Of a stretch of 64,000 bases of DNA, positions 12,701-24,700 are shown in pieces. Made by a program: the position numbers and the translations under genes. The notes beneath the pieces are model-generated. The model was not told where the DNA came from. It made no database searches and saw only the letters and a program-made list of their open reading frames with translations. Position 1 is the stretch's first letter; the number at the start of each line of letters is the position of its first letter. The stretch comes from Ciona intestinalis (taxonomy: Eukaryota > Chordata > Ascidiacea > Phlebobranchia > Cionidae), in assembly GCF_000224145.3 (NCBI RefSeq), contig NC_020179.2, positions 2,372,125-2,436,124 on the forward strand. The letters run 5' to 3'.

Positions 12701-15700
12701 CAGTGGTATAAATAGTATTGGTTGAAACATGATCTAACTGTAGAGGTGCTACTTATAGTCAAGATAGCAATTGCTAGAATTTACAAATGACTAAAGCTAG
12801 CTCTGGATAAGGTACAATTGTGTGGCACGACATTGGGCTTGGGATTTAGGCCAGAGTTGGCATATTATATTACCCCTAAGTCCAAACAGAAAACGCCCAG
12901 AACCAAAGGGTTTACCTGCCTACCAGTCATTATACTACTCAATTTAATGATTTAGTTACATTCATTCATCTTTTCATTAGTGACTTTATAGGGCTCTTGC
13001 CATTTGGTGGTGGCAAACTTTTGGGCGTAAACAACATGACATAAGATGATAAATTGCATGGATAATTCAACATTTAATTCAACAAACATTCAACAATTGA
13101 CAACTCGTTGATGGTTGACGTCAATTACCTTCTCACTGATTGCTCTCTTGTTGGAAAAATTACAAGACAACTTAAAAAACTTAATCCTTATGATGTGTTG
13201 TCGCAACAAAATAATTTTCACCCAGTAGTAATAAACTATTTTCTAATATTAAGCTTTAATGTAGAAATTAAATATTTGATGGATCAGTAGTGTAAATTAA
13301 TTGGTAGTTAAAATAATTGCTGTTATTATTAAAATTTCTTAATAAAAATTAATTAAAATGAAAGTATAAATGTACCCCGCATTAGGTAACATTTTTTAAA
13401 CTATTTTCGCACCCTGCTCTAATTGACTGCAGTCATTTATAAACCAGACTCACCAACTGATGTAGCTTCAACCAAATTATCATCTTCTTTTTGAGATTTT
13501 ATTTTTTGTTCAGTGGCTTCTGACTTCTGCAACAAAAACAAACAAATAAAAAAACATTTGTTTGGTGCTGTGGATCAGTCATTGGCTAGGCTTTTGCATT
13601 GTAACTAAAGGGATGAATTGATATTGATATGATTCGTGTGTTGTGTTCTTAAGCAAGACAATTAATGGACGTTGCTTCAACCCAGTGGTTACTATTGGGT
13701 TATAGAACCCTGAGTGCTAATGATAAAACTCTGGTCTCTGGCATAAATCCCACATAATGAGAAAGTGAGGTACTGGCTCACATAGGACCTGAGAGTTGGC
13801 CTGGATATTACCGTGACACCTAGGGTGCAACAACTCATTAGTGACCACTGGGTTGGAGAAATGTCCGTTAAATGTCTTGCCCAAGGTCACATATGCCTTC
13901 AATGGTATCATGGTATCCTTTAGTTACAATGAAAGAACCTAACCACTGAGCCACGGCGTAGGCCTCAGCCACAGCTTGAATATAAAATGAACTTAAAAGG
14001 CAAACGAAACTTACCTTTTTTCTAGGCCTTAGTGAGCGTAATCTCTTTTTAACTGTAAAAAAGTTCAGTAAAGAATACAAGGAAATTCCATACTTTGTAT
14101 AAATTGTATTGTAAACTCACATCCAGTGGCGGCTGGTTCTTCTGGTTCAACTGGACTTGGTGCTCTAGGTACTGGGGGAACCTGTAGTGTGTTAAAGTGA
14201 CTTAACGTATGGTATATATCAATACATGCGATGTATATTAATGTATTATGTATTATATAAATATATATACACGTATATCAGTAGAGAGATGAAAATTCTT
14301 GTTTTTATTTAATTTTATTATTAAATTTTATTTATTTTTTCGTCACATTGGTAAATGTGATAGTGGTAACATAAACTGAATTTGCCCTGCTCTATTATTT
14401 CAAACTCAAAGAACAACACCTTGCGTATGAGGTGTATAAAACAGAACACACATGTTATAACAACTATCAATGTTATTAAAAGGATTTAAAGCTACAAAAA
14501 TGTTTTTTTTAGCACTTCTTGAACTTTTTAACATGAGAAACATTCAACTCTATGAGCACCAGATCAGGGTCAGATTTGCAAAACTTATATAGTTTTTAAA
14601 GTTCCTGCATTAAACATTACCTTATCCATGGAGACTTGTTCGGATACCCCTATGATCATTGTGCCAAACATCGCAAATGCGACTCCCGTGGACGAGGCTT
14701 GAGGTATGTTTGTTACGGTTGGTTTGGCATCAGCTTCTGCACCATCTACAGTCTGTGTGTATATATATAGTACTGTGGGGTAAGATGGAACACCTTTAGC
14801 ATATAACACCCAAATATCCTGATCGTGTTTTATTCAATTAACAACGGTCTACGGGAGTCGTGAGGATACAGTTTTATAATTCTTTGAATGTTCTTTGTTT
14901 ACTATCAAATGGGACAAGAAAATAGAACGAAAAAGTGTGCCATCTTTCCCCACTCTACTATATGTTAGATTACTTGACTAACATAGTAGGCTATCGTGAT
15001 TGGTAAAAACTGGAATACACAAAATTACTTTTTACAGAGATTTTTAATACTGCCCAAATTTCACATTGTTTGGATTACACCCAACTGTTTTCAATTCCAA
15101 ACTAATGCTTTCATACAAGTAGGGGTTTGTCTACACTACCGTCAAGGCGCATGTGACTTGAAACATTTACTTTTACAGAATAAAGTTTCTAAATGGATAT
15201 TAAACCATGATTCTGCTTAACTTTTTTTAAATGTTTTATTATTTTTTTAACTTTTAAAAAACTTTTTTTTTAATTTTTTTGAAATAATTTAAAATTAAAA
15301 AAACATTACAGATTTAAAAAAACAAAGTATTTTCTCACATCAGTTGAGCAAACACCACCGGTGTCAGTTAATTTATGATCTTGATCATCCCAACGTCCGT
15401 AGCAAAGGTCGATCCCACCAACAAATGCAATACTTTGATCAATGACAACAATCTTTTCATGGTGGGCCCACAATAAAGTTTCACCTGTGATAAATAGGAG
15501 TGCATGAGCTTCACATTGCATCATCGCATCAACATAATTACTGTCGAATCTCAACCTACCGCTGTTTGCCTGATTTTAAAAACCAAATTAAAAAAAAAAA
15601 AAACTGAAACACACATCAAGCAGTTATAGTAGTGTAGCCCTTTTCTGTTGCAGTTGTAAAAACAACTCCACAGCAATATTATAATGCTGTATTGGGGTTT

Positions 15701-18700
15701 ATATACTAATTCCTGATACTGGATAAAAACAGCACAGATAGAAGGTTACAAACAAAAAACTATTTGTATTGTTATATAATATACTGTATAACGGTTTATA
15801 ATACATACACTTTGTGCCCTTTCAGTCCTTTTTTGTATTTATAATAGCATGTTTTTGTTCAGATTATTTAAAGCATATATCGCTTACAAAATCTTTTGGA
15901 AATTTCAAAGTTAACCAAGTATGCCAAGAATTGAATCGCAGAATGTTTACATAATATGATTCATGTAACTTTGGTGAAACATCAATTTAATATTTGACTT
16001 TAGCAGGTGGACAATGTTTGCTGAAGGTAGTTTGTTAAACATGACTTGTTTCTGGTTAGGCCTCACCCATATTGAATACTAACTATCATATGTGCTTGTA
16101 TATATGTATACCAATGTTTTGAGTATATGTCTGACTTAAAGTTGAATAATAGGCTTGCATTAAACAAATCAGATGTGCCCCGATAAAAACTTAAAATCTT
16201 TAATATGAAAATTGTGTCCTACACATTGGAGGTGTTTGTATTAAAACGAACCAGAAACTCAGTGATTTTTGGACCAAAACACTTTCACATTATTCAAAAT
16301 TATCAGATGTATTTTGCGGAAAAACTAATACAACAATATGAGTTCTTTTACAAAAAAACTAAAATAGAAAATTCAGAGAATAATTTTTAAAAGTTAAGAA
16401 ATCCGAAATTGTTTAACCACATTATCATATCATGAACTTGTTGCTTATAACTTATCACTGTAGTCTAAATGACTCAAGGTTTTTTCGGCAATGACTGCAA
16501 AATGTCTGGGCTGAAAATTGTGGTATATACATTAAAAGTCACTACTGTAGATATAACCAAGGCCGGTACAGCAAAAGCTGCAAAAATTGTAAAAATTTGA
16601 AGATAATTGTTTATTTCTTACCTGGTGTTAAATCAGGATGTCTCATTACCCTTATATTAGTTGGGTGCATTTCATTGAGTGTTCGTTTTGTGTAAGCACT
16701 ATCCAAACCCACAGCCATCTCCACTTCTTTATAGAGTTGGACGTATATTTTTACACCTTCAACCTGAATAATAAATAATTAAAATTGATTTGTTTACAGA
16801 ATATGTAAACCATGTTGGTTGCATGATATATAGTTTACTTTACAAGTGGGTTATAATATTTAAACAACAACTGATTGAAAATCAAAGAACTTAAAATTAA
16901 AAACTACCCGCTTCGAGATAAAAAAGTTGGTTTTAATGTTTTAATTGACAACCTTAATCTTAAAGTAAAATACATATAAGAAACTTATATTCCGGCGCTG
17001 TAGCACGGTTGGTTAGCGAGCCTGCCTTTAATCCAGGGGTAATGAGTTCAAGGCTGGTCACTGCTACCGTTGTGGGTGTATGTGTCCTTGGGCAAGACAG
17101 TTAACAACAGTAATTGCTCCAACCCAGTGATCACTAATGGGTTGTCCAAATTATCAGCCACACGTAAAAAAATTCAAGAAAATAGCAGTTTTTGGCATTT
17201 TTACTGGAAATTGGAATGTTGGTAGTGTAATAAATTGCCATAGAAGCAGAGAAGCTGTTGTAAAATTATCATATGCCCGGTAGCTATAGTTTGTACAGAA
17301 ACATAGAGTCACAGCCTTTGGTGCAGTCCATTGCTCGCATGCACCATGTACAAAGCATGTATTTGGGTAATGAAACAAATCTGACAAAAATCCAAGGTCC
17401 TAAAAAATCACCTCACCCTTATAGAAGAGTTTATACAGAAACATAGAAATTTATATCTTACAGCTTTCCGTTTGAGTAGTTTATCTAATCTCCAATGATC
17501 TCCATGTACTATGGGACGTTTCATATATATCTCAGGTGACAACCACCAATCTGTGATATATATCTCCTCCCTTGCTTCTTCTATTGCATCTGCCACAGCA
17601 TCAAAGTAACTACGTCCATCCACAAACCTAAAATATGAATGAAACTTACTGTATCCTTGCGTGGCAGGAAAACGACAGTCGTTATAACATAGGTGTTCTG
17701 TTTCATACAACTTGTGCCAGTTTACGAGTTACCACATATGTTACTTTGTGGGTGATTATTTTTAGGGATTTTATATATTAGTTGTCCCAATTTTTAGATA
17801 TGTCACATGTGCCATACTACATTGCTATAATTTTAATAACCACATGGTTATATGGATGAAGCCAGACCCATTGGTTAAGTGACAAACACCCATTACCCAG
17901 TTTATAAAGTAAAATCACTACATATCTCATTTAAAAAAAAACTACGATTTAGGTCAGATTTAACCAAATACCACGAAAAATATAGATTTATAGTTGTTTA
18001 GTCCAAATTAATCACCAGTAAGCATACGAGTCTTCTCTTGGTGGGGCAAACGACTGATGTCTGATGTCTGGTGCAGTTAAACCATATGATAAGTTGTTGA
18101 AGCTGTGTTCTATTGCACGCTTCCAATCAAGCGCTTGTCTGTCTGTCCAGCAGTCAACATTTAAACTGTGGAAAAGGTGTATTGGTTACAATACTTATAC
18201 CTATAAAAGTAAATCAGATTGAGCCAAAAAAAAATGTATAGTAGGATGGGGGAAGATGGAACACCTTTTCGTTCAATTTTCTTGTCCAATTGGGTAGTAA
18301 ACAAAACCATTCAAAGAATTTTAATAAAAATACGACTTCTATAGACCGTTGTTAATTGTTTAAAACTCAATCAGGAAGTTTTGGTATTATGTGCTCAACG
18401 TTGTCCAATCTTTTCCCACACTACTATATATTTATAAACTGTATTCAATATAACTAAATTTTGTCGCATTCAGTTCTATGTAATCAGTTATATACTAAAG
18501 TTTCCTTCAGTTACAACTTGTTTATTATGCAATTTCTTTGAAATGTTTATAAAAACGGAAGCGAAAATTGTGAAACAAACAACAACTGCTGTCTGCTGCC
18601 AAGTATCTCGTGTGTTCATTTGAAAGTCAAGGGATAGAACTGAACTATTATTAACAAATAAAGTTGTTAAATTATGAAATGTTGTTAATCGTAACAATAA

Positions 18701-21700
18701 ACTACAGTTGGTTTAGCAAAAACATTAATTTTTATAGTTTCATCTAAGGCATTATTGCATTGTTTATAAGAGAAAAGTTTTTCAAAACAAACCTGGGTTT
18801 TTCTGTATTTATATTGATCATGACGAAAATAAAGTATTGATAATGATGAAATATTTTATGCTAGGGTAAAATTCCTCATTGGAAGAGGGAATATGGTTAT
18901 TTATACCAAACATAATATGGCGGGATAGAATGATTTTTCGCACAAATACAATGCATTTATATGTGTCAGTAGAGCAGAAAATGGAAACTATCTTTAACGT
19001 AAGTAAAAGAATAGAAACTCTGCTTAGCAGACGGAAACTATCGGACAATACAAGGAAACGGAGCATTAATTATCAATGAAAGTAAAGTCGTTCATCTAAC
19101 TGCATACATGTATGGTGACCATGGATAGTAAACTTAATATCAAGGATGAATTTTAAAATGCTTAGAGAACTATGGGAGTTTGATTTTAAATGGGTTGATA
19201 TTAAAATGGGTCAAAAATCGAAAAATTAAGAATACAGTGATAAAATTAATTAAACAACGAAGAGAAGGGAAGCAGCAAAACAACAGTGTTTAAAACATAC
19301 TGTGGGTAAAAACTAAAACTATCAAAAGAAAGTGGCTAAACTCATAATATTAAAAAATTTGGGGACAATTTGATAGTGAACTAAAAACTAAACGGTGAAG
19401 ACTATCAAAAGAGAATGGCTAAACCAAAAATTGGGTGACAATTTGGTAATGAACTAGAAACTAAACAGTGTTTTTATCACTTTGTGTTATCCTGTTAAAG
19501 TGGTTTTGTAAATAATGTATGAAAAGACTTAAAAAATAATGGTTATATTAAAGAAAATACTGAATTCCCATTTTTTCAATTTATTCCATTAATTATTAAT
19601 TTTAACTGCCTTTCAAAATTGTGATTAATTAATTTGGACAAACAAGGCTTCAATAAAATGGTTACAAACCACTGATAAGCTAATGTCTGTTGTGTGTACA
19701 GAGAACATAGAGCACAGTATGCTTTAAATGGGTGAGCCGTAATACAAATAACATTAATTGTTTACTAAGGCGCACATTCCAGTTATCTATAATAGCATAG
19801 TGTCTAATTTTGAGTATTACTTATTATGAAGTAACTACATTGGGTGTTTTGTTATGTTATGTGTCATACAACCAGTCTGATGTTTCCCCCAACGCAGACG
19901 AAATGTTGGTAAAATAATATTTTGACTATTAGACTTTAATTATAATACTACGTTATACCAACAACAAATTATAAAAAAAAAATTAATATATTTTTCCTAA
20001 AATTCAGGAACTACAGCAATGTGTATTAAGATTTTTACATGATCCCATTTTGCTGTTATTGCTGTCTGGTAGCAAAAACATCACGACATATAAAGTATTT
20101 CACATTTATACTTGTTCCAAATTCATAGACCTATGCATAAAGTTTTGATTCTCCCTATACATATGTTTTGTACTCGTGAGTTTATGGGTAGTACTACCGG
20201 CGTATCAAACGATAATTATGTATCGGAAGTCGTGGAACTAACTGAAAGGTTTGGAACTAAACAAAATATTCCTGCTGTTACGTATTTGGACGCTGCAGTT
20301 ATCGCCCTGTTTTTTGTCCGTGTGTTTTGCATGGTGTAATTGTTGCTTATATAGGCATATATATGTATGTAGGCGTATTGTAGTCTGTAGTAAAGATAAT
20401 ATACAAGGGTGAACTAAACTGAGTTACGTGTTGTTGTGAGAAAGAGGAATAAGCACGGTGTTGAGCTAAGGCAGTGTTTCTTAAACTGGGGTAAACTTAC
20501 CCCTGCTGGTCAATTTCTCATATTCAAAGGGTAAATAAGCTACCAATCAAAATCAACATCAGTTAATGGAACAGAAAAACTGTGCCAATTGTAGTACTTT
20601 ACTACGTAAAAAGACATTGAACAACAGGTTGACGAAAAGCAAGCGCATCTGTTGCATTAAATATAACTGATGTAATTAGTTGTTTTGCGCTTTTTAATAA
20701 ATAAGTGCCATATTACATATTGAAGGTAAATTTGAAAAGCATCTTTGTTAAAAGGGTAAAGCGTATAAAAAAGTTTCAAAACCACTGAGCTTGAGTAATA
20801 AACGAACCAGCTTTAACAGACTCTCGATCATTAATTTCAAGTAAAACCCATTAGACATTCTTAGAAACGTGACTATATCCTGCTTAAGAAATTTATTCCC
20901 TACCTTCTTGATATGTTGCTTATTACGAGTCTGCTTGAAGGTGCTTGGTGTAAAACATTCAACACAGCATCAAATAATAAAACTCCTTTGATTTTATCTT
21001 GTGAAGGGTCAAGATATGCAATGAAGGTGTCTTTTACTACAAACCACCTGCAAGTTATTTGAACAATATATATACGAAATTTGTCATGAATTATTAGCAT
21101 TGAGATATTGTATAGCATTTTAACTTTTGTAATGAATAGCTTTTAGAAAAATATTTAATTATTTTATTTAATTCTAAATGTTAAACAGAAGGAATATGCA
21201 TTTATAAGTATAATAATAATAACTTTATTTGTCTCTTCAATTATGAAAGCGAAGATTTAGAAATATTTTAAACGAAAAGACAACAGTTGTTAAAACACAC
21301 CTACAGTTAAAACATATTTACATTTAATTGGAAGAAAATAAGCGTGGTCTTACACCTAGCAGACAAACAAGCCATTTATGTTTATACATTTTTAAGTTAA
21401 ACTTCTAATAGAAACAAGGTTTAATGCAATGGGCATATATTCCTGATTGGCAGCAAAGCCAGGCCATAATACCCCATTCCTATAGAATAGAAAACATTTG
21501 ATTTAGATTACCTGGTTCTCCACTTGAGCCTAAGGTTTTGAATGTTGCAGCATTTTGCACAGAGATCTAAACTTATCTTATGGCCACCAGATCTCTTGTT
21601 GATAACTCCTTCTCTGTGAGTTACAATACAGTAGTTTGGAAAAGCTTGAACGACCCAGTAATTACTAATTAAGTGACTTTTAGGAAAGAACTTTGTGGCC

Positions 21701-24700
21701 ACACCAGTAAACTTAAACTGTTGTTTGAAGCAAACACATAGTGTGGCTTNNNNNNNNNNNNNNNNNNNNNNNNNNNNNNNNNNNNNNNNNNNNNNNNNNN
21801 NNNNNNNNNNNNNNNNNNNNNNNNNNNNNNNNNNNNNNNNNNNNNNNNNNNNNNNNNNNNNNNNNNNNNNNNNNNNNNNNNNNNNNNNNNNNNNNNNNNN
21901 NNNNNNNNNNNNNNNNNNNNNNNNNNNNNNNNNNNNNNNNNNNNNNNNNNNNNNNNNNNNNNNNNTGACTACTATTTAACAAGAGTGAATATATTATACT
22001 TAACTTACTGTAGCAGGATGTTTTCTGTACATCCGACTTTTTAACATTGCTTGCAGATATAAGCATAGTTGGTCCTAGTGTATAATGTAAAACAGTTAGT
22101 GGTTACTACTACCCAACCAAAATATATGAATTAAGTTAGTTTAGTGTAGTAAAAAACTACAGAAAACAGGACAATTTCGGCACATAAGTTTTACCCTAAC
22201 TTACAATAATTATCTCTTATAAAATTAAAAACAGAAGACCATATTAGTTAAAACAACGAAAAAATGAGAATTATTATCAAATAACAGGCGCTAAAACATG
22301 CTACGGTTAAAATATATGAAAAAATATCACCAGTTAAAAATTGTGGCTGTTAAATCCAACATACAGTTGGCGAGTTTACTGGAAAGTGGAAAGCAAACAA
22401 AATAAATGCTGCAATGGAATTGCACATTCTAGGATTGTGGTCTTGTAAACAATGGAAAATCCCAAAAGTTAAACGTTAACAATCTAGGCTGAAATTGGTA
22501 TGCAGGCACCCAGACTTTGGAAACTCCCAAATGTTAGATGTTAACAGACATTTAAAAGAAAACTTTGAACAGTGGATAGGCATCATTAAATGCCTAGAAT
22601 GTTAGAACACAGAGTAAAATTTATAAAATTTTTATTTGTTTTAAAAGAACTTTAAATTCAAATAACAGTTGCTAAAACATACTACGGATAAAATGTATGG
22701 AAAACATAATTAGTTAAAACAAATTAAAGCTTTAATTTTTTGTTCCAAAAAACTTTTAAAGCTGTATCAAATAACAAATGTAATAGCTGTTAGCAAAAGA
22801 TAGTTTTGTTAACTTGGTCTTCGATTAAATATTAATGTCATGGAAGCATTTAAAAGTCATGTGTATTCACTGACTACAACCTACGATGTTATTTATGATG
22901 TAGTTTTTTTCTACTGGTGAACAAATATAACTTTGTTGATTTGGCAGACCACAACACACAAACTTAAGTAACTTTATATTTACAAGGGTTGCAAGAATGG
23001 CGTGACTATAACATGTGGAGTCAAAGACTGGGATTTGGATGGAGTCACACATGTTCTCGACAAGAACTTTACCCAAATAGAAAAGACATTTTACAGTAGG
23101 GCGGGCATTTAGCACATAATATTGAAATATCCTGATTGTGGTTTAAACAATTAACAGCGGTCGATGGGAGTCGTGAGGATATGGTTTAATAATTCTTTGA
23201 ATGTTTTTGTTTACTACCGAATGGAATTAGAAAAAAAGAATGAAAGGATGTCCCATCTTTCCCCACTCTACTATACATTTATTTTAAATTTCACCTTTCT
23301 TTTGTCCAAGTCTTCACTTGATACCAAGATTTCTGGAGTTTTAGGAAATTGAGGCATTTTTGATTCTTTCTTAGGCATTCCATGAGTGGTAAGTCTTCTT
23401 CTGCGATGTCTGAAAGCAGGGGAAAAATAAGCAAAACAGAATATGTTGCCACTTTAAATCTTTATATACACAAAGCTGTATAGTATTTATACCCCGATGA
23501 AAGAAAAATTGTCGGCCCTGTTGGGCATTATGGCAAAATGGTTAGTGCTCCTACCGCTAACCCAGAGTTTACAGGTTCAAGGCTTACTTTGGCTACTATT
23601 GTGGGTGTAAGTCTCCTTGGGTAAGACACCTAACAGAAAGTGGTTTAATCCAGGATAAATTAGTAAGGTTCACTCAAATTTTGATTTAATTACTTTTTTG
23701 ATGGCAGTGGTATTTTCAGGGAAGCTCTATACGTCCATAACTTTTCATGCAGTTCAATAAAATGCTTGTAACGTCTGTATATCGTCCATGTAAACTGGCC
23801 ATGAGCTAACTCGATAGTGTATCTAAGTAAATAAACCCTAGTATTAGTAATATACTAGAAAAGCAATACTACATAACATAAATTAAATTTATCTCTCCAA
23901 ATACAGTTACAAAAAAATATTAAATTAAATAAAAACAGCGAAAAACTGGAATTGGCAGTAAAGCAACAGTAAGTAAATACACACTAGGGGTAACAACTAC
24001 TTTGGTTAAACACATAAAAAATTCATTATATGTAATATCTATATCATATATGTAACCATTTGATATAAATATTAAACATACAAAGTTTTACAGGCTATGT
24101 CAACTTACAAGTTTGGATTAAGTGGGTGTCTGTACGTAACATCATGTTTAACACATGTTATGTTCACAGATAAAGGAGTTTTCGCGAGATATGGCGATCC
24201 TACACCGACTATTAAACGACTTGGACTACCATATATGGACATGTAAGGAATCCTTGGCTTAAAACCTGAGTAAAAAATGTTTTAGCAAAACGGTTAAATA
24301 TAAGAAGACTAGAAAGTGTTTGATTTTTGGCAGAAATTACATGAAAGAATCTAGAAAAACCTTTAAACCAAAATGGTAATACACAATGCTTTATTACATA
24401 GGCGGGAAAGTACTAATTGAAAAAGTACATTAAGCACGGCAGCATAATTAATGTTGTTTAGCCATTTTAAAAGTAGTAAACTACAATTATAATGTAAAAA
24501 AATTAACCTTGCTGCAATCACATGTTAACACAAATTGTGTTCAATAAGTAAGAAGCTTAAAATAAAATAGAAAACTAATTTCTTATTCAGTAAACCCAAA
24601 TCACAATCGAACGTCATTTCTAACCACTGTGACTCTGGCATACCTTGTCCTTGTGTATCATTATTATAAGTATGTGGATTCTAACCTTATATTATAAAGA

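Noticed and set aside
20112..20339. Plus-strand open frame of 75 aa inside a PLD intron
   Set aside because: No domain or splice support; composition is like the surrounding intron.
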